A stretch of DNA of 47,422 nt from Bacilli bacterium. Lineage in GTDB: Bacteria; Bacillota_I; Bacilli_A; RFN20; CAG-826. Both the position numbers and the translations under genes were made by a program. The stretch is from assembly GCA_017454295.1 (NCBI GenBank), contig JAFTDF010000009.1, forward strand, positions 1 through 47,422. The letters run 5' to 3'. The notes under the pieces were generated by a model. The model saw only the letters and a program-made list of their open reading frames with translations. It made no database searches and was not told the origin of the DNA. Position 1 is the stretch's first letter. Every line of letters begins with the position of its first letter. Positions 32,787-40,775 of this stretch are shown here, one piece after another.

Positions 32787-34510
32787 ACGCGTTTACCCCT
32801 TTAAAAAAGTATCGTGCGAAGGTGTTGATCGCACCCCTATTTAAGTTAATCGAATGTCTGTGCGAAATCGCGGTGCCCTTCTTTGTCCGCGCCATCATCG
32901 ATTCGTGTTTTGACGCAGCTAATCCCGACCCCAAAGACCTTGGCTTTGCCCTCGGTATGGGTGGGGTGGTTTTGCTTCTTGCCTTCGTGGGTTTTGCCTT
33001 TACGATGATCACCCAATATCTCGCCGCGCGAGTCGCCGCCGATTATGGCTACGATTTGAAAGCGACCCTCCACGACCATCTCCTCGCCCTTTCACCGAAG
33101 CAAATCGACGCTTACGGGAAAGAGAAGGCTTTGAATCTCTTGGGCAGCGATGCCTTTGCGTTAGGGAATGGCGTGCAACATTTTATGCGCCTATTGGTCC
33201 GCGCCCCGTTTTTGACAATCGGCTGTTTGGCGGCCGCCTTTTTCATCAATGTCTACGCCGGCATTGTCATCGCTACGGCCTTGCTTATTTGCGCCCTGGC
33301 CTTAGGCATCTACATGAAGAAAGCCCCCGAGAAATATCAGCGCCTTCAAGAAGAACTCGACCGTCTTTCCACCAGCGGTGGAGACTTGATTCGCGGGGTC
33401 CGCGTGATCCATGGTTTTAATGCGGAAGAGCGGGAAATTGCCGCCTTTTCCAAGCAAAGCGACCATTATCGGAAAGTGGCCACGGCCATTTGGCGGTTCA
33501 CCTCTTTTGTCAATCCCATCACCTTCGCTTTCATCAATTTGGCGTTGATTGGGGTATTGTTCCTCGGCTCGTATTCTTTCTCCTCCACCGGGCTTTCCGT
33601 CGGCTCGATGGTGGCGTTGATTTCGTTACTAACCCAAGCCTTAGCCGCCTTGTTGCAATTTAGCTTATTGGCCAACAACCTCACTAAGGCCATCGCCTCC
33701 AAGCATCGGATCGATGCCTTCTTGGCCCTCCCCCTTTTGATTCAAGACGGTCCGATTCAAGAAGAAGCCCCCATGGAAGTGGGGCAGACCTTATTCGCCT
33801 TCCATGACGCCGAGCTTTCTTTCGGTGGGGATCGCCCGGTCCTAAGCCATCTCAATCTTGAAATCAAAAAAGGAGAGCGGATTGGTATCATCGGCGGTAC
33901 CGGCGCCGGGAAATCGACGTTCTTAGCTTTGCTATGCCGTTATTTGGATGTCACCCATGGCGAAATCACCTTCAAAGGCCATCCCATTCAAGATGGGACC
34001 TTGGCCAATTTGCGTTCTTCCATCGCCATGGTGGGCCAACAAGGCGGGCTCTTCCAAGGCAGCATCCGCGACAATCTATGCTTGGGTCTTCCCTTTTCCG
34101 AAACGGAAATCAACGCGGCTTTAGAAGGGGCGCAGGCCGCCTCCTTCGTCCAAGCCTACGTCGACGGGCTTGATCATCCCTTGACCGAAATGGGGAATAA
34201 CCTTTCCGGCGGGCAACGACAACGGCTCCTCATCGCCAGAAACTTACTCCATCACCGCGAAATCTCCATTTATGACGATGCGACGAGCGCGCTAGATTAC
34301 GCCACCGAAGCCAAAGTGCGGCAAGCCATCTTCGCCCGTTCCGGAGACACGATCCTTTTTGTTTCCCAACGCGTCACCTCCGTGATGGGGTGCGACCGCA
34401 TTTATGTCTTCGATAACGGCGAAATCGTCGGCGAAGGCGACCATGAATCATTATTGAAAGGATGCCCGGTTTACGCGGAAACCTACCAGGCACAGGTGGC
34501 ACGGCGATGA
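32783..34510 (+). CDS. ABC exporter half-transporter with degenerate nucleotide site
   Basis: 575 residues: six-span ABC exporter membrane domain (about 1-310) and ATPase domain (about 330-575). Walker A is GGTGAGKST and the signature is LSGGQRQR. The Walker B end reads IYDDATSALD, with Asp instead of the catalytic Glu, and the switch His is replaced by Gln (FVSQRVTSV). This matches the non-catalytic partner in heterodimeric exporters such as LmrCD, BmrCD and TM287/288. It should pair with the next gene product to pump drugs, lipids or peptides outward. Overlaps at both ends indicate an operon with the Sel1-type gene and the partner subunit. Confidence 0.93.
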   Translation: MNAFTPLKKYRAKVLIAPLFKLIECLCEIAVPFFVRAIIDSCFDAANPDPKDLGFALGMGGVVLLLAFVGFAFTMITQYLAARVAADYGYDLKATLHDHLLALSPKQIDAYGKEKALNLLGSDAFALGNGVQHFMRLLVRAPFLTIGCLAAAFFINVYAGIVIATALLICALALGIYMKKAPEKYQRLQEELDRLSTSGGDLIRGVRVIHGFNAEEREIAAFSKQSDHYRKVATAIWRFTSFVNPITFAFINLALIGVLFLGSYSFSSTGLSVGSMVALISLLTQALAALLQFSLLANNLTKAIASKHRIDAFLALPLLIQDGPIQEEAPMEVGQTLFAFHDAELSFGGDRPVLSHLNLEIKKGERIGIIGGTGAGKSTFLALLCRYLDVTHGEITFKGHPIQDGTLANLRSSIAMVGQQGGLFQGSIRDNLCLGLPFSETEINAALEGAQAASFVQAYVDGLDHPLTEMGNNLSGGQRQRLLIARNLLHHREISIYDDATSALDYATEAKVRQAIFARSGDTILFVSQRVTSVMGCDRIYVFDNGEIVGEGDHESLLKGCPVYAETYQAQVARR

Positions 34511-36225
34511 AACGATTCTTGGGGTTATTCCGTTATTTGAAAGGCAAGACCTATTTGGTGGTCTTATCTTTGGTATTCGCCTTATTCGCGGTGGGTGCCA
34601 AACTCGCCATTCCTTATCTGACCGGGGTTTGCATCGATTCCATCCGGCAAGGAGAAATGAAGATCGGCCCTTATCTATGGGCGATTTTAGCGACTTTAAT
34701 CGTCGGTGCCTTTGCCCGTTATTTCTTCACCTATTTCGTTTCCATCTCGGGCGAAACCATCGTCAAGAAGATGCGGGAAGCCCTCTATGAAAAGCTGATG
34801 CACGCCCCCGTTTCTTATTTCGATTCGCGGAAAGAAGGGGATTTGCTTTTGCTCTTCACCAACGATATCGATACCGTCCGGACGGGTTTAGTCAGTGGTA
34901 GCGCCTCCTTCTTTGAAGGGGCGGTTCAGATTTTGGCGACGATCGGGCTCATGATTTACCTGAACTGGGTATTGGCTTTGGTGGTGGTGTTCCTTACGCC
35001 CCTATCCATCGTGGTATCGCGGCTTATTTCGAAAGCCAACGCCAAATCCTTCCGCGCCCAAGCCGCCAACATGGCTGCTTTATCAGGCCAAAGCAACGAA
35101 ACCATCGCCAACCTCCAAACCGTCCAATCCTATGGCATCGAAACGATTCGGAAACAAGACTTCCACGCCAAAGCCAAGGCGGTCCAAGGGGCGCAATTTA
35201 AAGCCGTATTCGCTTCGGCTTGGATCAACCCCTCTTCCCGCTTGGTCAACAACTTGATTTATGGAGCGGTGGTGATGATGGGCTGCTATTTGCTCTTTGA
35301 GCAACCTGCCTTCTTAGGACGGGCGTTTACCGTAGGATATTTATCCTCGTTCCTCACCTATGCCTATCAATATATGGCGCCCTTCAATGAGGTAGCAGAT
35401 GCCTCTGGGGACATCTTGTTTGCTTTGTCTTCCTTCGCCCGTTACGAAGAGACGATGCAAGGGCCGCTAGACAACGACGATGGCTTGGTTCTCACGGGAG
35501 AACAAATCGATGGCTTCGAAGCGAAGGACCTTCATTTCGGCTATACCTCCGAGCGGGAGGTTCTTTCGGGCATCTCCTTCTCCATAGGGCGCGGCCAGAC
35601 CGTGGCCTTGGTTGGCACGACGGGGTGTGGGAAAACCACCTTGATCAATTTACTGATGCGTTTCTACGATCCCAGTTCAGGAACGATTACCGTAGATGGC
35701 ACTTCCTTGCAGGATATCCCGAAAGCGGATTTGCGCCGCTATTACGGCATGGTGTTACAACAGCCGATCCTTTTCCATGGCACCATCGCGGAGAATATTG
35801 CTTTTGCCAAGCCCGACTCGAGCCTTCAGGAAATCCAAGAAGCGGCCGCTTTAGCCCGTGCCGATCGGCTCATTGAGAAATTGCCCCAAGGCTACGATAC
35901 CCCGGTTTCCGCCGCCCATCTTTCTAGTGGGGAGAAACAATTGATTTGCTTGGCGCGTGTCTTGCTCTCCGCCCCGGAAGTGGTGCTTTTGGATGAAGCC
36001 ACTTCCAATATCGACCTTCGCACCGAAATCGCCCTAAGTGGGGGCTTCGATACCTTACTCAAAGGAAAAACCGCCATCGTGGTGGCACATCGCCTTTCCA
36101 CCATCGTCGGCAGCGATTTGATCTTGGTAATGGACCACGGCCAAATCGTGGAACAAGGCAACTTCACTGACTTGATGGAACGTGGCGGCTTCTTCGCTAA
36201 GCTCTACGCATCCCAATTCCAATAA
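34507..36225 (+). CDS. ABC exporter half-transporter, catalytic partner
   Basis: 572 residues from the ATG at 34507, which overlaps the stop of the first subunit (ATGA); an upstream ATG at 34462 lies inside that gene. Six membrane spans are followed by an ATPase domain with Walker A GTTGCGKTT, Walker B VVLLDEATSNID with the catalytic Glu, and the switch His in VVAHRLST. The signature motif reads LSSGEKQL instead of LSGGQ, which fits the asymmetric pair because that motif faces the degenerate site of the partner. The substrate is unknown. Confidence 0.93.
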   Translation: MKRFLGLFRYLKGKTYLVVLSLVFALFAVGAKLAIPYLTGVCIDSIRQGEMKIGPYLWAILATLIVGAFARYFFTYFVSISGETIVKKMREALYEKLMHAPVSYFDSRKEGDLLLLFTNDIDTVRTGLVSGSASFFEGAVQILATIGLMIYLNWVLALVVVFLTPLSIVVSRLISKANAKSFRAQAANMAALSGQSNETIANLQTVQSYGIETIRKQDFHAKAKAVQGAQFKAVFASAWINPSSRLVNNLIYGAVVMMGCYLLFEQPAFLGRAFTVGYLSSFLTYAYQYMAPFNEVADASGDILFALSSFARYEETMQGPLDNDDGLVLTGEQIDGFEAKDLHFGYTSEREVLSGISFSIGRGQTVALVGTTGCGKTTLINLLMRFYDPSSGTITVDGTSLQDIPKADLRRYYGMVLQQPILFHGTIAENIAFAKPDSSLQEIQEAAALARADRLIEKLPQGYDTPVSAAHLSSGEKQLICLARVLLSAPEVVLLDEATSNIDLRTEIALSGGFDTLLKGKTAIVVAHRLSTIVGSDLILVMDHGQIVEQGNFTDLMERGGFFAKLYASQFQ

Positions 36226-36242
36226 CCGATCAATACTCGTTA

Positions 36243-36812
36243 TTACCAAGGTTTTTCTCTGCAAAGCCCGTGTTTTTGCAAAGGTTTTGCTAACAAATAT
36301 TCGTCGGAATAATCCCCGAATTCAAATTCGAAATCCCGTCCGAAGTCTTGATATCCAAGGCGCTCATAGAAGGCTTTGGCGCCTTTGTTTTTCTCATATA
36401 CGGTAAGCAGGAAGGTCGCATCGGGATACCTTGATTCAATGGCCCTTAGTAGCATCTTGCCCACCCCTTTGCCTTGATAGGCGGGATCGACGAAGAAACG
36501 GCTTAGGATGATGAAGGGTTCCCCTTGATAGCCGATCCGCTCCAAAAGATCGGCCTCTTTCCGAAGGCTATGGCTTTCCGGGAAGAAGGCGGCGGCTACA
36601 TCGGTTTCGATGCTTACCGAAGCAATGACGCGGATGCCCTCCTTGACCACAAAGAGGGTACCTAACTCCCAATTGGAACGAAAATCTTCCTCGCTAGGAT
36701 AACCGTGGTCCCACATATCGAGACCTTCCAAAAGCAAGCCGGCATCCACCCGGCGCAGACACTTCAGCAAGGAAGGGAAATCCGTGTCTTTGGCTTTGGT
36801 GATTTTGAACAT
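36243..36812 (-). CDS. GNAT-family N-acetyltransferase
   Basis: 189 residues from the ATG at 36812. The acetyl-CoA loop is YQGKGVGKML near residue 123, preceded by the beta strand FIILSRFFVDPA. The C-terminal part YEKNKGAKAFYERLGY is the typical GNAT helix and strand. It probably acetylates an amine on a small molecule or protein. The start is fixed by TATACT located 7 bases upstream on the minus strand and by the lack of a ribosome site. It is divergent from the Vsr-NUDIX gene and convergent with the ABC exporter. Confidence 0.88.
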   Translation of the reverse strand: MFKITKAKDTDFPSLLKCLRRVDAGLLLEGLDMWDHGYPSEEDFRSNWELGTLFVVKEGIRVIASVSIETDVAAAFFPESHSLRKEADLLERIGYQGEPFIILSRFFVDPAYQGKGVGKMLLRAIESRYPDATFLLTVYEKNKGAKAFYERLGYQDFGRDFEFEFGDYSDEYLLAKPLQKHGLCREKPW

Positions 36813-36819
36813 GGAAGTA

Positions 36820-36858
36820 AGTATAAACGATTGCAAAAGTGGGGGATATCGATAAACT
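36820..36858. promoter_or_regulatory. Back-to-back -10 boxes for the GNAT gene and the Vsr-NUDIX gene
   Basis: Minus strand TATACT at 36820-36825 is 7 bases from the GNAT ATG. Plus strand TAAACT at 36853-36858 is 6 bases from the Vsr-NUDIX ATG. Confidence 0.55.
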
Positions 36859-36864
36859 CATCTT

Positions 36865-37842
36865 ATGCAGCGAGACCAAGCAATCGTCCATAAGACGATG
36901 TCATCGATCCGGGGCAAGGATACGGGCATCGAAAAACTCCTCCGCAAGGAGATCCACGCCGCCGGACTCCATTACCAAACCAATTCGAGTAAGGCGTTTG
37001 GCCATCCGGATTTGCTTTTTGCCTCCACCCGTGTGGCCGTGTTTTGCGATTCCGAATTCTGGCATGGCTACCATTACGAGGAAGCCATCGAGAAAGTCCA
37101 TACCCATCGCTTGTTTTGGGAGGCGAAGATCCAACGTAACATCGCCCGTGACCAAGAGGTCAACGCCCGCTTAAAGGAAGAAGGGTACCTCGTCCTCCGT
37201 TATTGGGGGAAGGATATCGAAGCCCGTCCAAAGGAAATCGCCGAAGAAATCATTACCATCGTCAAACGTCGTTTATGGATGGTGGAACGTTCCAAAACTT
37301 TGAAAGAATTCACCACCTTGGCCTATATCGATCGGGGCGACGCCTATTTGCTATTGCATCGCACCAAAAAGAAAAACGATGAAAACGAAGGCAAGTGGAT
37401 TGGCGTCGGGGGTCATCTAGAAGAAAACGAATCGCCCGTCGCCGCGATGAAACGCGAAATTTTAGAAGAGACGGGCCTATTGGTCGAAGGGTATCGTTAC
37501 CTCGGGCAGGTCGACTTCCTCTATGGCCATAAGAAGGCGGAACGGATGTATCTTTACGTCGTCGATTCCTTCTCCGGGGAAGTGGGGGAATGCGATGAAG
37601 GCGACCTGGCCTGGATTGCCAAGGATTCCTTTTTAAAAATGCCCATGTGGGAGGGGGATTTGCTCTTCATTCCCTATTTGACAAAGGAAACTGCATCTCC
37701 GCTGCATCTCCAGCTTTTTTACGATGAAACGGGGCAACTTGTGGATTTTATCGGCCCATTTTTCCCAAAAAAGAAGAAACCGAGAAAAAACCATACCAAA
37801 AAGCAAGAAAAATACACTCGAAAAGTCCATTCCCGTCCCTAA
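36865..37842 (+). CDS. Fusion of a Vsr-type mismatch endonuclease and a NUDIX hydrolase
   Basis: 325 residues. Residues 1-135 match very-short-patch repair endonuclease: MSSIRGKDTGIEKLLRKEI, then GHPDLLF (Asp49), FWHGYH (His67) and NIARD (Asp95) preserve the catalytic pattern of Vsr. The structural zinc ligands of E. coli Vsr (three Cys and one His) are replaced. Residues about 147-290 form a NUDIX domain with a full box: Gly183, Glu189, then REILEETGL at 197-205. The N-part would nick DNA at mismatches; the C-part would hydrolyse a nucleoside diphosphate derivative, possibly an oxidised nucleotide. The C-terminus is very Lys-rich. No cytosine methylase, Vsr's usual partner, lies in the window. 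Confidence 0.82.
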   Translation: MQRDQAIVHKTMSSIRGKDTGIEKLLRKEIHAAGLHYQTNSSKAFGHPDLLFASTRVAVFCDSEFWHGYHYEEAIEKVHTHRLFWEAKIQRNIARDQEVNARLKEEGYLVLRYWGKDIEARPKEIAEEIITIVKRRLWMVERSKTLKEFTTLAYIDRGDAYLLLHRTKKKNDENEGKWIGVGGHLEENESPVAAMKREILEETGLLVEGYRYLGQVDFLYGHKKAERMYLYVVDSFSGEVGECDEGDLAWIAKDSFLKMPMWEGDLLFIPYLTKETASPLHLQLFYDETGQLVDFIGPFFPKKKKPRKNHTKKQEKYTRKVHSRP

Positions 37843-37851
37843 AATACCCTT

Positions 37852-37897
37852 GCTCCAAGTGGGTCTCCACCCCTTTAACCACTTGGGGCCCTTTTTT
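37852..37897 (+). terminator. Terminator after the Vsr-NUDIX gene
   Basis: GCTCCAAGTGG (37852-37862) pairs with CCACTTGGGGC (37879-37889), followed by six T. Confidence 0.85.
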
Positions 37898-37898
37898 G

Positions 37899-37904
37899 TA
37901 TAAT
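37899..37904 (+). promoter_or_regulatory. -10 box TATAAT for the gene at 37921
   Basis: Perfect TATAAT, 16 bases before the ATG at 37921 and directly behind the terminator; a TTG one base away is too close to be the start. Confidence 0.55.
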
Positions 37905-37920
37905 ATTGGGCGAAACCTCT

Positions 37921-38490
37921 ATGGATATGTCTTCTACCCCTGCCAAAAAAGGGGATCCCTTCCCCTTATCGCCCGCCGAATTAACGACGCTTGCCAAAGC
38001 CCTTTCCGCCCGGGCAAGTTTTTTGCAATCTTTGGCTCCTGGCCGTTACCAAGAGAAAGAAATCGCCTTCCTTTCCGCTCTCTATTTTTTAGACGCTTCC
38101 GCCCCAGAGGAAGAGCAGGCTTTATACTGTTCTTGCTTGGTCTCTTTATTAGAACGTAATTGCTTTGTCGGAAAAGAAGAAGCCTTTACCCTTCCCGAAG
38201 TGGACCCCTCGCTTGGCTACACTTCTTTCCAAAGGAAGATGATCGCGGTTTTATGGGGCGCCTTATGTTTCCATTTTTATTGGCAGAAGCGCATTGCCTC
38301 CCCCGAACTTGCCCTGGGCCCATTGTCCTTCCAATCGGGGCTCCTATGGGAAGCCTTAACCGGACAAAACGAAGAGGACGAGGCCTTATTATCCCAAATG
38401 AAAAGCCAAAGCGAATCCGCGGCAAGCGACATCGCTCGGATGGATGCTTTGGCGGATTTATATCCTTTATTTTTGAATGCCCTTAAATGA
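37921..38490 (+). CDS. Hypothetical soluble protein
   Basis: 189 residues, mostly helical, with no signal peptide and no domain I recognise. There is an aromatic and hydrophobic patch in the middle (VLWGALCFHFYWQKR) and several Cys residues. A clean terminator and a TATAAT box precede it, so it is its own transcription unit. The expected leader is about ten bases without a ribosome site. The 3' end overlaps the convergent phosphatase gene by 24 bases. Coding status is supported by codon use like the neighbours and by the promoter, not by homology. Confidence 0.65.
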   Translation: MDMSSTPAKKGDPFPLSPAELTTLAKALSARASFLQSLAPGRYQEKEIAFLSALYFLDASAPEEEQALYCSCLVSLLERNCFVGKEEAFTLPEVDPSLGYTSFQRKMIAVLWGALCFHFYWQKRIASPELALGPLSFQSGLLWEALTGQNEEDEALLSQMKSQSESAASDIARMDALADLYPLFLNALK

Positions 38491-39036
38491 GGGAATCTCT
38501 CGCTTAGGCCATTCGTAAGTGGCCACCGCGCAGTTTTCCATCCCATAATGGGTGAAGGTATCGTTGTCCATATCCACGAAATACGAATGGAAGACGCGGG
38601 CCATGCCCCCGTGGGCGACGATGAGGATGTCCTCGTTCGAATGTTCTTTTTCTAATTGATGGAGAAAATCATAGACCCGATACACGACGTCGAAATAACC
38701 TTCCCCGCCGGGATAACGGGTGGGAATGGTGTGACGGTGGCTTAGATAGACGTCCCCAGAACGGGGCTTTCCTTCGAGCTCCCCGTAATATTGTTCGAGG
38801 ATACGCGCGTCGATTTCTAAAGGGACGTGATGGTATTCATTGATGATTTTGGCCGTGTCGATGGCGCGCGATAAAGGCGAGGCGTAAATCCGGTCTAAAT
38901 GAACGTCTTTTAGACGAAGCGCGACGTCTTTGGCTTGCGCGATTCCAACTTCGTTAAGGGGCACTTCGATCTGGCCTTGGATGATCATCGCCTTGTTCCA
39001 ATCGGTTTGGCCGTGGCGGATAAAGTAAATGGACAT
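38467..39036 (-). CDS. Histidine phosphatase (phosphoglycerate-mutase-like) protein
   Basis: 189 residues. The N-terminal catalytic motif FIRHGQTDWN (His at residue 8) is the RHG signature. It is followed by PLNEVGIAQAKDVA, YASPLSRAIDTA and the second catalytic region VAHGGMARVF near 140. Length fits the cofactor-independent-free branch of small phosphatases rather than glycolytic mutase; substrates may be sugar phosphates or nucleotides. TATCAT lies 6 bases before the ATG with no ribosome site, so it is predicted leaderless. It is divergent from the NUDIX gene. Confidence 0.9.
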   Translation of the reverse strand: MSIYFIRHGQTDWNKAMIIQGQIEVPLNEVGIAQAKDVALRLKDVHLDRIYASPLSRAIDTAKIINEYHHVPLEIDARILEQYYGELEGKPRSGDVYLSHRHTIPTRYPGGEGYFDVVYRVYDFLHQLEKEHSNEDILIVAHGGMARVFHSYFVDMDNDTFTHYGMENCAVATYEWPKREIPSFKGIQK

Positions 39037-39042
39037 GGGGAT

Positions 39043-39083
39043 ATGATAATCGTCTCCGCGGCGAAGTTCAAAAAGAGTAAAAT
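39043..39083. promoter_or_regulatory. Back-to-back -10 boxes for the phosphatase and NUDIX genes
   Basis: Minus strand TATCAT at 39043-39048 is 6 bases from the phosphatase ATG. Plus strand TAAAAT at 39078-39083 is 6 bases from the NUDIX ATG. Confidence 0.55.
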
Positions 39084-39089
39084 AGAGTT

Positions 39090-39686
39090 ATGGAATGGAA
39101 GCTGATCGATATCGAACAGGAAACCAATCACCGGTTCCTGAATTTCTTTGTGTTGCATTATGAAATTAGCGACGACCACGGAAGTCGTCCTTATTCCTAT
39201 TTCATGGCTTCCCGACACGGCAAAGAGGAATTGCTGGTCAAGGCGAGACAATATGGCCGTCCCGATGGGGTGGTCTTGGCCTTATACCGCGAAAACCAAG
39301 GGAACATCGAGGTCTTATTAACTTCCCAATATCGGCCGCCGATTGGGGCTTATCTCACTTCCTTTACCGCGGGGCTCCTCGATGAAGGGGAGACCGTGGA
39401 AGAGGCCTCGATCCGCGAAGCCTACGAAGAAGTTGGGGCCAAGGTGAGCCAAGTGGAAGTGCTTGCCCCCGCCTCGCCTTCCTCTTCGGGTTTATCGGAT
39501 GAACTCGTCGCCATGGCATTAGCCAAAATCGAAACGATGGAAGCACCCCATCTAGAAGAGAACGAGGATATTTCTTATACCTTTGTGCCGTTATCCGCGC
39601 TGCCGGCCATCTTAGAAGATAAAAACCGCATCATTCCTTTGAATGTGCGGCTGACGTTGCTTTATTTGTTGCGGCGCTTTGCCTAG
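39090..39686 (+). CDS. NUDIX hydrolase (ADP-ribose pyrophosphatase-like)
   Basis: 198 residues. The NUDIX box appears as GLLDEGETVEEASIREAYEE followed by VGA, complete for the metal-binding Glu residues. A preceding LTSFTAGL and a later Pro-rich SPSSSGLSDE resemble the ADP-ribose pyrophosphatase group, which cleaves ADP-ribose or related nucleotide sugars. The N-terminal 45 residues form a beta-rich dimerisation region. The message is predicted leaderless. The stop overlaps that of the convergent membrane gene: CTAG supplies TAG on both strands. Confidence 0.9.
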   Translation: MEWKLIDIEQETNHRFLNFFVLHYEISDDHGSRPYSYFMASRHGKEELLVKARQYGRPDGVVLALYRENQGNIEVLLTSQYRPPIGAYLTSFTAGLLDEGETVEEASIREAYEEVGAKVSQVEVLAPASPSSSGLSDELVAMALAKIETMEAPHLEENEDISYTFVPLSALPAILEDKNRIIPLNVRLTLLYLLRRFA

Positions 39687-40264
39687 GCCTCATCGACGGC
39701 GGTGAGGATGAATAATCCCATGGGTGAGGCCACAAAGAACAAACCAAATCCCGGATTCACCAAAACTGCGCATAAACCACCAGCTAGGAATGCCCCAAGC
39801 TCAAGCAGGCCGACTAGTCCAATGATCGCCAGGCCTTTTTTATTGGGGCTTTCGGCTTTTAGGGCAAAGAAGAATAAGTGCCACGCATAAATGCAGAATC
39901 CGGGCATCCCGGCGAGGCCGACGAAGAAGACCATCCAGCCCGGGGAGACGCTGAAGACGGTAAACGAGAGTACCGTAAGCAACATACCCACGCCAGCAAG
40001 GACAAACCCGATGATCATCTCGATCAGGGCGAGTTTATGGTAACCGGGTCGGGTATAGAAGCAATCGGCTTCGCCCGAGAAGAATTCTAAGCCGATATAG
40101 ACGGGATAGGCCAAGGAGAAGGGGATCGCCGCCAAGGCCATCGGCAGATTGACGATTTGGTGTTCCGCGTCCATGCCAAGGCCAAAAAAGAGGAGGGTCC
40201 CGGCGAAAGCCAAAACCAAAAAGACGATGATTAAGAGGACTTTGGTGGGGATTTTGCGTCTCAT
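39683..40264 (-). CDS. Membrane protein, unknown function
   Basis: 193 residues with about five to six hydrophobic segments and a basic N-terminus (MRRKIPTK), no recognised family. The ATG overlaps the stop of the upstream GNAT gene (ATGA on the minus strand), so the two are co-translated, which may suggest a shared role though none is evident. The end overlaps the NUDIX gene by 4 bases. Confidence 0.65.
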   Translation of the reverse strand: MRRKIPTKVLLIIVFLVLAFAGTLLFFGLGMDAEHQIVNLPMALAAIPFSLAYPVYIGLEFFSGEADCFYTRPGYHKLALIEMIIGFVLAGVGMLLTVLSFTVFSVSPGWMVFFVGLAGMPGFCIYAWHLFFFALKAESPNKKGLAIIGLVGLLELGAFLAGGLCAVLVNPGFGLFFVASPMGLFILTAVDEA

Positions 40265-40704
40265 TTGGCTTTTCTTTTCCTTTGCTTTAGGGTTTTGCCC
40301 ATCGCGACATGGGGCATGTTCTCATCATAGAAGATTTCCCCGGTGAGAATATGGTAGCCCGCTTTTTGGTAGAAGGGTAGTTTATCGGTTTGCGCATGGA
40401 GCTCGATTTGGGTGATGCCGATTTCCAAGGCCTTCCGTTCCAAGAAGGCTAACACATAGGAGCCGATTTTCTTGTGGCGGAATTCTTTTCTTACCGCCAC
40501 CCGTCCGATGAGGCCCGTTTGGGGATCAAGGCGGACGAGCCGCCCCGTAGCGACGGGAATCCGATCGAAATAAAGGACCAGCGACCAAGAGCCGGGGTCG
40601 AGTTCATCGTATTCGTGGACCACGTGTTGCTCTTCCATGAAAATCGCGGTGCGCAGGGCTTTCGCATCCGGAGAAGGGCCAATGGTGAAAACGGGACGGA
40701 CCAT
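40261..40704 (-). CDS. GNAT-family N-acetyltransferase
   Basis: 147 residues. The acetyl-CoA region reads IGRVAVRKEFRHKKIGSYVL near residue 70 and the terminal GNAT strand is LPFYQKAGYHI. It resembles small ElaA/YjcF-like acetyltransferases. TACAAT lies 7 bases before the ATG on the minus strand with no ribosome site. It is the first gene of a two-gene unit with the downstream membrane protein. Confidence 0.88.
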   Translation of the reverse strand: MVRPVFTIGPSPDAKALRTAIFMEEQHVVHEYDELDPGSWSLVLYFDRIPVATGRLVRLDPQTGLIGRVAVRKEFRHKKIGSYVLAFLERKALEIGITQIELHAQTDKLPFYQKAGYHILTGEIFYDENMPHVAMGKTLKQRKRKAK

Positions 40705-40711
40705 ACGCCAT

Positions 40712-40769
40712 ATTGTAATGGGAAAAAGACGTTTTCAAAACTTGTTTTGTCACCTGATTGTCCTACAAT
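40712..40769. promoter_or_regulatory. Divergent -10 boxes for the GNAT gene and the membrane gene at 40776
   Basis: Minus strand TACAAT at 40712-40717, 7 bases from the GNAT ATG. Plus strand TACAAT at 40764-40769, 6 bases from the ATG at 40776, with TTGTTT 16 bases further upstream as -35. Confidence 0.65.
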
Positions 40770-40775
40770 ATGGGC

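Noticed and set aside
37906..37920. TTG start at 37906 for the hypothetical protein
   Set aside because: It lies one base after the TATAAT box, so it would not be transcribed. The ATG at 37921 was chosen.
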